A stretch of DNA of 64,000 nucleotides from Rhea pennata (lineage: Eukaryota; Chordata; Aves; Rheiformes; Rheidae): the NCBI RefSeq assembly GCF_028389875.1, contig NC_084687.1:5988157-6052156 (forward strand), in the 5' to 3' direction. This document shows positions 1-11,549 of this stretch, piece by piece; the stretch's first letter is position 1, and every line of letters begins with the position of its first letter. The notes under the pieces are model-generated. The model had not been told where the DNA came from. It worked only from the letters and a program-made list of their open reading frames with translations, and searched no databases. Made by a program: the position numbers and the translations under genes.

Positions 1-149
1 GCCCTGGGCCGCTTCCCGCTGCTGAGCGTTTATTTAAAAAAAAACAAAGCAAAAGAGCACCCTGAACTCCGGTTCGCCGGCCCGAGCTGGGGCGTAAAAG
101 GAGAAGGAGAGAAGAAACCATTGCGGAAGTAGAGGTTTTGCTCAGGAAG

Positions 150-1060
150 AAGCACGGTGACGCGCCGAGGAGGAAACGTCGCCGGGGAGCGGGGCGCCGA
201 GCCGCGCTCGGAGCCGGGGGCCCCGGCCTGCCCCGCCGCCCCCCGAGAAATCCCCCCCTCGCCCGAGCAGCAGCGAGGGCCACGGCCGGGGCCGCTGCCG
301 GCGCGGGCGCTCGGGGTTCGGCCTCTCTGCGGCCGGGCTCGGGCGCCAGCCATTGGCAGGGGCGCCGGGAAGAATTTTAGTTAATTTTATTTATTTTTTA
401 AGAAACGCTCCCTCGGGTTTAACGCGGGATATTCCCTGTTAGCCACCAGCTCCCGCTTGCTATGAATAGCCAAGACGCACCGCCGGCTTCTAAATGTCAC
501 TTGATGATTCATGCGTGTAGGAGATGTGGAAGCCCACGGCGTGAGCGCGCCGTACCGCGCGCCCAGCTCCTTTCCGAGCCCTCTCCCCTCGAGTCAGGGC
601 GCTGCGGGTCCCTTAGCTGCCTTTCAGAAGGAGCCCGACCGCGCGGTGCCCCGCGAAGCCTCGGCGCGGTGCCGGGGCCGCCGGCGGGCGGTTGTCTGGG
701 GAGGAAACGGTTCCTGTGCTTGGGAGGGGGAAGCAAAAACCTTTGCTACCCAGCGAGTGACGTGGCGCAAGAGGTCCCGCGCGTGGAGGTGGGTCTCCGC
801 TGGCCGGCGTCTCCGCTTGGCGGTGGAGGTTGCTCCTGGCCTTGGTGGTGTCGGGGCTGAGCTCCCGGTGCTGCAGGTCCTGCAGGCAAGCTTTAGGGAC
901 CCTGAAGCGCGCAGGTGAGGCGGGCTCGAGCCCTGGAAGGGGCGGCCACCGAGCGTGGCGCGAGGAGCAGGTCTGGGAGGCACACCGTGGCCAAGCGACG
1001 GCTGTGTCGGGCGGCCGCCCCGCGCTGGGGAGCATCCCCCCGGGAAGCACGCGTCCAGGA
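150..1060. promoter_or_regulatory. CpG island in RASSF5 intron, with CCAAT box
   Basis: CpG dinucleotides are dense from about 150 to 700 and thin out towards 1060. An inverted CCAAT box (ATTGG) sits at about 350-356 inside the CpG-dense part. This may be an internal promoter for a shorter RASSF5 isoform or an unannotated transcript. No coding first exon was recognised, so the role is inferred. Confidence 0.45.
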
Positions 1061-2204
1061 GAGCAGCTAGCACAGCAGAGGGACTTAGAGCCCCCCTAAC
1101 TTTTTTTTTCTTTTTGCTTTGCATCTTACTCTTCTAGAACAATTTTATTAAATGCGGAACGTTTCCACAGCCACGGTTTGTGAAACGCCTACCTTCGGCA
1201 GCAGTTTTGCATTTCAGCTACTTAGAGAATTATCTGCTCGTGGCCGTACGCAGTAAACATTGTCTCAGATCCAAAGTCTGATTAACCTGCCAGGTACACT
1301 TGGGAATGGCCGTGTTTGTCCATCTGTAGATGTGCAGGAATGATTCCCCAGTCCAGGATGCAAAGTGTGGTGAGTGCTTCAGCAATGCCGGCTGCCTTCT
1401 GGCATTGCCTGTCCTGCAGAGCCAGCGTCCCTTGCCTCCATGGCGATGTCCTCAGCTGGAAAGGAATAAACTAAATGCAGAGAACTTGGGGATTCACATC
1501 CTAAAGGCTCAGAAAACAAATGGGGCTTCGCCAGCTGGCCAGCTCGCAGGTCCATTGCTTGGTCACAGAGTCCCTGGTGACACAGGCCAAACTCCAGTAC
1601 TCTTTGGTGCCTTGGAGGGCTGCAACGTGCAGCCCTGGCCACCGAGGAGCACCAGGGCGATTCCCTGCCCGCAAGGGGCCAGCGATGAGGGGTAGCGACA
1701 CAGGCAGTGTGGGAGATTCGTTTCTTGGCACTGGTTCTAAAAATAGCGATGCTGTTTTTGCAAGGTGGGGCAGTGGAAATGTGCCCTTGGGAGGTGCAGC
1801 TGGGCTGAGACTTCAGCAGCTCTGGAGTAACCAAGCAAGCAATTTCTTTCTCTGGTAAAAAGAGGAAAGATGTTAAGTCTTGTTGAGGTGTTTGCCATGG
1901 AGATCTGCAGAGCTGTGTTGCTATGCTACCAGGTAACGCGGCTGTGCTGGGGCTTGCTCCTGGGTTCCCAGCAGAGATCACCATGCTTGGTGCACAGCTG
2001 CAGGCTGTGAGCAGCACGCCGGGCCAGGAGCTGGAATACAGCCTCTGCTGTCACACTTGCCTGATCTTGGACAAGCAGAGCCAGTGAGTGATAGCATGGC
2101 TTCCTCTCTGGCCATGTGTCTGTTTTCTCTTTTTGCTGTAAGGTCTGCAGGGCAGGAGCCACCCCTTGCTAACAGGGCATCAGATGGTGTTTCTTGTGAC
2201 GGTA

Positions 2205-2345
2205 TCTCCATCCTTGGAGAGTCTCAAAGCCTGCTGGATATGTCTTGAGCAACTGGCTCTAAAAGACACTGCTTTGAGCAGGAAAGTAGATGATCTCCAG
2301 AGGTCCCTTCTGACCTCAACCCTTCTGCAATTCTGAGAGAAACCT
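2205..2345 (+). mobile_element. CR1 LINE 3' fragment, sense strand +
   Basis: The sequence around 2285-2330 (agatgatctccagaggtccc, then cttctgacctcaac and ctgcaattctgag) is the classic avian CR1 3' tail, preceded by tgagcaactggctct. The copy is diverged and severely 5'-truncated, and has no coding capacity. Confidence 0.8.
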
Positions 2346-4559
2346 CTTGTCTCAGAGGCTTGCCAAAAAGCTGGTGTCTTCATCCCTGCGTTCCTCTAGC
2401 ATATGTGCCAGTGTATTAAGGCAGGTGGGAGAGCAATGGAAGTAGCCCCCAAAGATGGTTGCTGTGCACTGTCCTCATGAAACTATAGACCTGAAGCTCT
2501 CTTCGCAGAGCTTGGACATAGGGCAGGCAGAGGGAGAAGGACCAGGAGCCCCACCAGGCACAGGCCTGCATGGTCCTCTCCTCCTGCAGGGGGGTGATGG
2601 GCCTGTGTGTAGCTGGCTCCTCTTTTCTGACTGTATTTCTTTCCATTTTTGCTGGATCCAGGCAGCCCACTCTTATTATCCCTGTTGTGTGGGGAAGATT
2701 ATATCAAATGAACATTAGGACTTGATGGTGTCTGGAACATCTCATTGATTTTTAACTAAACAAAGTGTTGGCTTAAGAATTCACTGGTTGTTCTACACGG
2801 CATCTGTGCTGCTTTATGGGTTGCAAATAACCAGCAGGCGTTTGCTCTGTTAGGAAGGCAGAGAGACCATCGCTCTGTGCTGTGCAGCGCACTGTGCAGT
2901 GCAATGCTCCATCAGCCTGTGGTGGCTGAGCCGGGACACCAGTGCAGGGTCCTGTCCTCTGCCCATCTTAGCTCCTTGGTTACATGCTGCTCTTCACCAA
3001 AGGCGCGTCAGAGCATGGAGTGATTTATAGAGATCAACTACTATCAGGCTTTGCTTTTTAAGCCTTGCAAAGCCATGACTCCGGTGTCCAGAGCAGGGAA
3101 GAGCACTCCAGAAGAGTGGGAATGGTGTGGAAGTGGGCACCAAGCTGGAAGTGGGGCCAGCTGCACTGTGGGAGAGCTCTCTGGCCAAGGACCCTTCAGC
3201 CCTAAGCCTTTGCGTTCAAGGCAGAGCTTCTCCTGGCTTTGTACAGCGGGGATCAGCTCCCAGATGGCCAGGCCTCAGGACCAGAGGTCTTGTCTGATGT
3301 AGCCCAGCCTCTGATACAGGCCAGAGCATCTCGCCAGACAGGTCTTTGAAGACGGGAATGTGTTTTGTTTCCATGTTCCTACCCCTCTCCCCTGTCGCTG
3401 TGTCCCTGTGTGGCGATGGGGCAGAGGCCCTGGTCCACCTGGGACTGCTCCAGCCCAGGTCCCCGCGGAAATGGTGTTCCTAGGGGCAGCGTTCCCTCCC
3501 GTCAGGCACTTTTGAGCAGAGATGTGGCAAGCAAAAGCTGTTTCTAAGTGAAATCTCCATGGAAATCAAAACATCTGAGCCCGTCTCCACTTGCCCGTAA
3601 CCCGTTCCCCGCTGCAGACTGCAAGCGCGTGGGATGAAGGGGAAGGTGCTGCATGTGCCGCGGTAGGAGCACGACTGCGGCAGTGCAGAAGGGTCCCCGT
3701 CCCGCTGCCGGATCCTCGGTGGCACGGTTGGCTCCCCTGGCCCTTCCCCGCGTCCCAGGCCCCTGGGCGCGTATTTAGGACAACCCCTCCCTGTTGGAAC
3801 TGAGTTTGCATTTCTGAGCTGTTGGTTAGCATTTCTGGCTTGCAGCTTGAGGCTTTCATCACTTTCTCTGGTCCCCGAGCCGTGGTGGGGTGATGGTCAC
3901 AGGGCGGGAGCTGGTGGAAGGCCCCGTGTGTCCATCACCAGGTCTGCGCAGAGCAGAGGTAGGGCACTTGGACAAACTTCTCCACGTTGTGTCTTCTGTG
4001 GCTTTAAAACAAATCTTTCTCTCTGTTAATAAGTGGAAGAATTGAGCGCTGCTGCCCTGGGGCGTTAAATCCCTTCAGAAGAGGTCTTCAAAATACGCAT
4101 GCAATCTGAGCGTTGGAGCCAAACGATGAGATGGGGCTGCGTTCTTGGGAGTGTGAACTGTCACAGCATTGCTGCTTTGAATGGAGATGGACCTGTGCCC
4201 GAGCATGCCACAGGAGGACTTGGCCCATTCACTCTCTGGTTAAGGTGATCTTTGCCAAGAATGCTGTGATGCTGCGCCAAATCCATCTTTGCAGTTCTGC
4301 AGTTCAAATTCATTAACTAATTAGCTGTTGCTGGAAACTTGCTATGAGAGAAGGGCTGGGGAGAGGTCTCCAGGGTGTCTGGTTCCTACGTGCGTGGAAG
4401 TGCTCCTTGCCCAGTGGAGCCTGCAGGCCACAGTCGCCAGGAAGGGTGGTGGAGGAGACATCGAGGATGTTGGTGGGCCCTGGGTAGGGCAGTGGCCCTT
4501 TCTGCGGGTGGCAAAGTTTGCCCTTGGCAGCCTGTGTCCTGCAGCCATAAATGTCCCTG

Positions 4560-5790
4560 TCTTGGAGGCCCGCGCATGCCCAGGAGCTCTGGGGAGATGC
4601 CTTCCCGAGCCGCGAGCTGCCAGCTCCTCTGCTCCGTGGCAGTGGTCGGAAAGCTCGGGAGCTCCTCCCGGGGCTGTTACTGCCCGCGGCGAGGCGAGCC
4701 GTGGGGAGGAACTGCTGCCCGTGCTTGCATGTTTATTCATTTATTTTAAACGCGGGGGTTGACTTTTGCAAAACGAGAGGCTGCGAGAGGAAAGGTCCTC
4801 AGCTGGGGATGGAGCGCATCTCTCCGGGCGTTGCGCGCCCGTAAATACCGCAGTGGCCAGATGAGGCTGACGCCCGAGGGCTGCTCCTTACAACCGAGAA
4901 ATAACTCGGGTTAGGAGCGGCCGAGAAAGAGACCCGCGCTCGCGGCAGGCCGCGCTGCTCGGCCGGGGAAGGAGCTCCCCGCTCTGCACCGGTGCAGCCG
5001 CGTCGTCGCGCCTCGGCCGCTGCCCCGCGAACCTGCTTTCAGGCAGCTTCGGGGGGGAGCGTGAGTCTCGCCCGCCGCGGTTAGGCAATGCCGCCGCGCC
5101 TGCGTCGCTGCAGCGCTTCCCGTCGGCCCCTTAGCTGGGGCTGCCCCTCGCGCCGGGAGGGCCGCGGCCGCCGGCGCAGGCGGGGAGGGTCCGGCGAGTT
5201 GTTTTGCACGCAGCGCGTTTCATCCTGTCCCCGTACGAACAGGAAATGTGGCAACGGCTTATGGTTAAGAGCTTCTGTTTTTCCGCCGTCAGCCCGGGTT
5301 GCATATTCTGCACCAGCAGCTCTGCAAACCGCAGGCCTGCGTAGAGCTGCGAGGAGCAGCGGCTCCGGCAGTGCCGCAGGAAAAGCAGCGCTCTTCTCTC
5401 CAGGCGGCGGCTGCCTGTCCCCCGCGTGGTCCCCCTGTCCTCCGAGGCTGGGAATGACGTCCCTGCCGAGTTTCCCCTGCCCTGGCCACGCTGGCGGTGG
5501 CAGCGGCATGACGAAGGTGTGCAACGTCGGCGCCGTGGCCGAGAGCCGCCCTGCAGCGCCGCGCTGCTTCCAGCACGGCTTTTCCCACCCGAGTTTGTTC
5601 CCTTCGGTTCAAACCGCGGTGCCAGGCGGGCGCCTTGCTGCGTGGCAGGAGAGCGTGCGAGGTCTCTTCTCCTGGCGTCTGAGCCTGCGAGGAGGAGGCG
5701 AGCTGCGCGCGGCGGCCGATGCCGTCCGAGCGGAGCTGCTCCCGCTGGGGCAGAAGGGAGAAACTTTTTCCGTTTGCTAGTACAAGCTGG
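4560..5790. promoter_or_regulatory. CpG-rich island in RASSF5 intron
   Basis: This is a CpG-dense block, strongest at about 4900-5240 and 5480-5740. An ETS/RUNX-like composite (CAGGAAATGTGGC) is at 5240-5252. It sits 6 kb upstream of the first isoform-common exon and is a candidate internal promoter or enhancer. A 230-codon open frame on the plus strand (5088-5780) has no recognisable homology and is treated as a by-product of high GC. Confidence 0.4.
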
Positions 5791-8769
5791 TTGCTCTCTG
5801 CATACCCGAAATTGTTTTCTGCAATGGAAACAGTTAAACCATCTGTTACTAACACTGGGAGCTTAATAAAAGCAAATTAATTCCGTACCAGATGCAAGAT
5901 GACTTGTAAAGTGACCCCAAGAGAGCATAACGTGGCTGTCGAAACCCATGCTCGCCCTGCTGTCGTAACGCAGGGTTTGGGTTTCTCTTTCAATTACAGC
6001 TGCACGTGGAAAGGGAAGGAACAACCTGTTATCCGTAACTGTGGGCTGTGCGATCTTCTGCATGGTTGGAGCTGTGATAGCCAGGGATGAGAATCCGATT
6101 TTCTGCGGTTATCTTTATTTCGAGGCCGGCTCTCGGCAGCGGCTGAGCGTGGATGCGGGGCGCCGACGCCGCTGCCCAGGCCGTGCTGCTGCCGCGCGCC
6201 CGCGCGTAGCCCGTCCCGAGCTCTGGATACCTCGGCGTATGCTTCAGTCAAGCAAATGGATGTGATAAATAGATTAATTACGTGCAGTGATTTTTTCCTC
6301 ATATGTTTTCACAGATCCTCGTCTTACTTATTCTCTAAGTATCAAAAATGAAGAAAATGAGGTTGGGAGAAAGGACCAAGCGGCTAGTGCTGAGCAGGGC
6401 TGCGAGTGCACCCTTGGGAAGAGTTACTGGGTGCCCTTCTCGTGCCACGTGCTCCGTGTTGGGGAGCTAAAATCTGGTTTTAAAATGTACAGAGCAAGTG
6501 CTTGGAAGGGTGGCCTGAGAGAGACACCCCATCTCTACCTGCACGCGGGTTTTCCTCTCCTGAAGCAGCCCGTTGAGATCAGTGAACCCGAAGCGCACAA
6601 GGTGCAGGAGGTTGCCTCTGCCATTTTGGCCTCAAAGGCTGCGGTTTCTCGAGTCGCTCCGGGCTGCCGTTTACACGGTTCTTCACTGCTGATGGTCCGT
6701 GGTCTGCAATTACGCACGGTGCCTTGGTGCCCGTGCTCAGGGCGCGGGAGTCGAGGGAGCTCAGACTCCACGGAGCAGGTGAAAGCAGGACGACGTGCAA
6801 AAGGAGGTAGCTTTAATGGGGCCCCGATGCGAGATCGGCTCCCGGGGAGGGATCCAGCCGAGCCCTTGGCTGTTTGTGGCTCTTGAGAACAAAACTAAAC
6901 GTGTGCCAGCAGCAGGGCAGTGTCGGCATGGGGGTTTTGCGCTGTTGGAGTGCAGAGGAGGCTTCTTCGGCAAAGCTCTGCAGCCCAGTGTCCGAGCTGG
7001 CACCGCGCCGGAGGAATAAGAGCATTTTGCAAGGGAGGGCTGGGGGACCCGGGGGGGCCCGGGGCTGGTACAGTGCGCATTAGCATCTGCCTCGGGCCGG
7101 GCGCCTCGCCAGCGCTCCTGCGTTGCTCTGCTCTTCCTCCATGGAAACCAAGCAGCATCAGGCTAAGAGTCGCTCAAAAAGCCCTTAATTGCCGGCACGT
7201 GTTTTTCTCTGCTGGAAACATCACAACAGGGGAGGGACTTGCCCGAACAGAGACACAAATTGCAATGCCAGAGACCAGCCTGGCCAGCCTGGCTTGTCTG
7301 GAGCGATGCGGCCCGTGTGGGTTGTGTCCGTGTGCCGGCGCAGCATGCGCTGCCCGCGGGACTGTCCCCGTGTAGCTGCGAGGCTTGCTCAGACGATGGG
7401 AACTGCGTTATCTGGCCTCTGCGAGGGCTCTTGGTTTTGGCTGAGGCTCGCGGAGGTGCTGATGCTGCCTGGCCCGGTGCGACGTGGACGACGGCCCCGC
7501 GCCCACCAGCTTGCCGGCGGGTGCGAGGCCTCTGGGCAGGGGCCAAATAAGCTGTGCCCGACTCCTGTTGCTGCCAAATACTTGACTTGCAGGGAGACAG
7601 GGCTTCCAAGTGCACATCTTCCAGTAACGTCAAGTGGTTTTTTTTTCTTTTCCCCCGATTTCCCCCTTACCCTTCCTGTGTCGGCCAAGCGCCTGAGTGC
7701 AGCCATTTGAAAGGAATTGCAGCCAATGGATTGCTAAGGAGCATGTGCCTAGGGACTGTCACAAAGCAGCAGACTGAAACTGCGATTTTGATAAGTGGGT
7801 GTTTATGTGCAATTCCTTAAAAAAAAAAATTAAAGCCACTTTGCTGTGGTATTTAAAGGTAGCGAACAAGAAAGACTGAGTAATGCAATGTTAAAGTGTT
7901 CTTCCATTGGTTTGTGGTGACAGAGCTGTATTTCGAGACGTCTTGTATGGTTTGCCAGGCACAAATAGAAATTCTGCAATCTTGCTTGGGATTTCCCTGC
8001 ATCCTAAAACCAGCCTTGGGAGCCCACGAATGAATGGAGAAGTCTCGAAGTCCCAAGATCGGATTCCTCCACTGTCTCGCCAGATTGCAGCTGGGATTTT
8101 TGGTCGCCCTTTGCTTGATTCTCTTTCTAAAAGAAATATCATGGGTAGCCTGAGGCAACACCGTCTTGTTTACAGGCTGCCGGGTCCTCGTCTCCCATGC
8201 TCCGGGGTTCGGCCAGTCCTGCTCTGCCCCTTGCTCCTCGCTGGAGCTGTTTTGGTGGAGCAGGCAGTTTGCCCCGCACCGTCCCCACGGGTCCCTGCAG
8301 AGCGCCCGGGCGCCGCGCGTTGGGAGACAGGCTCGTTCCCGTGGTTGCTTTTTGCTTGGCAGTTGCAGTTTTCCTTTTAAGCCTTTCCAGCCTCGATAGC
8401 ACGTCCCTTCACGCTGCCTGCTTTCCGTTAATGCTAAGTTCTGTGCAAACCCACATAAAATATGGGACTCCTGCTAGCAGTTCCAGGCAGCGTTGTCTGA
8501 AATGTATTCATAGCCTGTCTCTGGGGAAGGTGGTAGTTTATGGCAAGGAAGCAGAGCGCTGCAGTGTGAAATTCGGCTTGCTGAGCATGTTCCAAGATGC
8601 ACATTAACTTGTTTACAGCAGGTACAGATCTGGGATGCTAAAGGCTATGCTTTAAAGGAGAGCTCTTCCCTTTGCCTCTTGGCCAGGTCAAAACCCCTTC
8701 CATTAAAGGGGGAAACCTAGGCTTCACTCTTGGGTTGAGAATTTTATTTTTGTGTTTTGGTTTAATTAC

Positions 8770-8787
8770 TTATATATATATATATAT
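8770..8787. repeat. (TA)n microsatellite
   Basis: Uninterrupted TA dinucleotides (9 units) in the RASSF5 intron. Confidence 0.9.
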
Positions 8788-11435
8788 TATAAAGAGTGAG
8801 TTAAGCCCACCTGAACACAGCCACAGCTGGCAGACCTGGGCGCCTGCTGCTGGTGAGGTGAGGGGCTAAAAAGGCCAGTGCAGAGATCGAGGAACTGCGC
8901 AAAGGGAAGACCACCAGGTATTTCTGCAGGCTGTGACTCTTGCTGCTTATTTGCATCCTGCCCCATGGTTTGACTTGAGGAATTGGTGTCCCTGGACCTG
9001 CAATGGGCTCAGGACAGGAGCTCGGCTGAGGCACCTGGCAGTAAATCCTGCTGGATCCGAGCCTGCTCTTCGAGGCTGCACACAGCGATCCACTTTGCAG
9101 TCAGCTCAGTCCTGTCCTTGCAGCAGGTTATTTCCCACAAGGAGACCTGAATGCGGCTGCTCGGCTGTACCACGCTGCCAGGAAACTCCTGCGTTTGCTT
9201 AGCTCCCTGTATTTCATTCTTCTAAATAGATTTTCTTAGCCTGCTTGTGGATTTGAATTTGCTCTGGGGTCATGCAGATCCTCTTGATTCCATCTTCCCA
9301 TTACAGGGGCCGTTAACCCTGCTGAACCATCTTGAAGCTCTGCTGCGGGGAGAAACCCTTCGGTCATGCACGGGGGGCCTCCAAGGCTGTATGCGAGCTC
9401 TTAGGGTGCCTGTGGGCGAACACAAAAAAACTACAGCCCTGCGGTATGCGTTGATGCATGGGTTCTTGGCTGGCAGCAGGTTTTAGGAACAGCTCCCCAG
9501 TTCGTGTGCTTCCCCAGCGCGCAGGCGTGCCGGGCCCTGCCCACCTCCGCAGGGCTGTTGACAGAGGGTTGCATCCTGACGTTTCGTTTTCGGGGCATTT
9601 GTGGGCCTTCGCAGGCTGCGCCGCACTTGCTGGGCATACGGAAGGTGGGAGCTTAGCTGAAGCTGTCGCTGAGGATTGTGTCGACCCTTGTTCTCTGCAG
9701 AAAACCACCTGCTCTGCGTGTCCGCGGTGGCTCCCGAGCCTCCTGCAGCTCCCTTGGCGTTATCCCCGCTCCTCCGTCTGAGCGGCCCCAGGAGGAAGGC
9801 AGCCGGTGTCCCGAGAGCCTTGTCGCAGATGGAAACCGCGGCCTCCCCGGGAGGCGGCTGCCGCTGGAGGACCCGGCCTCGATTGCTGGGTTCGCCTCTG
9901 CAGCCGAGCCCGGCGCGGGCTCGCTCCGGCAGCCCCGCCAGGAGCCCTGGCCCTTTCAGCGTTGCCGCGAGTGGAGAAGCTGGCTGATTTCTGACGCAGG
10001 CTCCAAATGCACGAGTTGGATTCTGAGCGACCAGTTTGGTAGTCACGCAGACTGCTTGCTGCTTACGTGATTTCACTGCTTTTAGCTGTAATTTCCAAAC
10101 CTTTGGACAACAGAAATGCATTGCTTTGAGGAATAATTCAGGGAAGATTTAACTTTGGACTCTGCCTGGAGGAACCTGCCGGAAGCGGTTCCCGGGAACG
10201 TTGCAGGAGGGGGAATCGCTTGCCTGGCCGGACAAAGGCAGCGAATGCTGTAAAGAGTCTGTGATTTCCAACTGCATCGCAAGAAGCAAACAGACTGTTG
10301 GCAGGTGCAGGCGGATGACTGCGTAGCTTTTTTCTGAAAGTGGGCTTCAGAGCCGGGATGCTTTTCCCCGCTGTGTCTCTGCTGCTCTCTGGGCGCAGCT
10401 CTGAGCGCCGCCGCTTCGGCGTGCGGAGAGAGGCCAGAGCCTGCGGGCGCGTGGACCTGGCATCTCTCGCTGCCGCCGCCCGGCAGCTCCGGCGAGCCGT
10501 GCGGGGCGTCCTGGCCTGCCAGGAGCTCTCTGCTTGTACTGCACTCTGTGAATGACCCTTTTTCTAATCCCAAATGAGACTTTCGGTTTTATGCTTTTCC
10601 ACTAAAAGCAAAGTTCTTGCGCTCCTTTGTGGAGCATTGAAAGCTCTACTTAGCTGAAATTTTATTTGTTCTTTAATAATAATAAAAAAAAAAAATTATG
10701 CGTCTCTGCAGTGATAGAGGAAAAAAGCTCCAGAAAAGCTTTAAAATTTTTTTTTTATTATTATTATTTTTTATTGCTATCAGCAGTTTGTGTCCTGGAG
10801 TTACTCCTCCTGGGCCCTATCTGAAGTCAGGACTGTAAGGAGTGAAGATTACAAGCCAGCTGCTGTGCGGATTCTGCTAGTTCCTGGCACACTGCAGCTT
10901 GAGAGGCTCAACAAGCAAAGTGTCAACTGTGGCCCTTTGCAGCTTCTCTGATACTCAGTGTTCCACCCCCAAGACTGATGCTAGAGCCCTCTGGGTTCCT
11001 GCAGCCCGTAGAGGGCTGTGGGGGGATTGCATCGCTGGGATGTGTATTTGCAGAGTTTGGCCTGTGCAACAGTCATTCATCATTCCTAAAGTAACACCTT
11101 GGAGGGACACAAATAACCAAGGAATGGTTACTATTAGAAAGACAGACACACACTAGCTAGAGGATGTTGTGTTACCGCTGCCTCTTACCCTTCTACAGAA
11201 GTGGGTTAGGGCAGGACGGTTGCATCCCTGCATATCTGGTCTTTTCAATGTTCTTGACTGCAGCCTGCAAGGCAGCAGCAAGTGCCACCTCTGTCTGCTG
11301 TCGTGACTGATGTGAGCTCAGGAGCTGTGCGTAATCTTTGTTCATGTATTACCCAAGCAAAAGTAGAGCCAAACAGATATGTTCATATATTGTCCAATAT
11401 AAAAAGCAACTAAAGCTGGTCTCTTCTTATTTCAG

Positions 11436-11549
11436 AATGTTACAAAAACAGTGGAAGAAGAAAAGCCTGAGCCTCCAACCATTCAGGAGATTAAACAGAA
11501 AATTGAGAAGTACAATGCAAAGGTTACAAACTGCTTGTTGATGAAGCTG
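11436..11549 (+). CDS. RASSF5: RASSF5 coding exon (first in window)
   Basis: A 114-nt phase-0 exon with acceptor ttatttcag and donor gtaagt. It starts NVTKTVEEEKPEPP and ends NCLLMKL. This is the exon shared by the NORE1A and RAPL isoforms in mammals (human NVCKPVEETQRPP...). Confidence 0.93.

Larger units (their letters stand above)
1..11435 (+). other. RASSF5 upstream intron (5' part outside window)
   Basis: This 11.4 kb holds no exon that I can support. It is GC-rich, with CpG-dense patches near 150-1060, 4560-5790, 6110-6260, 9480-9990 and 10340-10520. It also holds a CR1 relic at about 2205-2345, a (TA)n run at 8770-8787 and AT-rich simple sequence at 10675-10780. I looked for the RAPL first exon (human SSGYCSLDEELEDCFF) and the C1-domain exon (human CTNCKFTCHPEC) on the plus strand and did not find them. 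Open frames here, such as 5088-5780, show no recognisable family and follow GC content. Confidence 0.7.

Noticed and set aside
5088-5780. 230-codon plus-strand open frame in the RASSF5 intronic CpG island
   Set aside because: Arg/Gly/Ala/Ser-rich translation with no recognisable domain, and overlapping open frames exist on the other strand. Long open frames are expected at this GC content.
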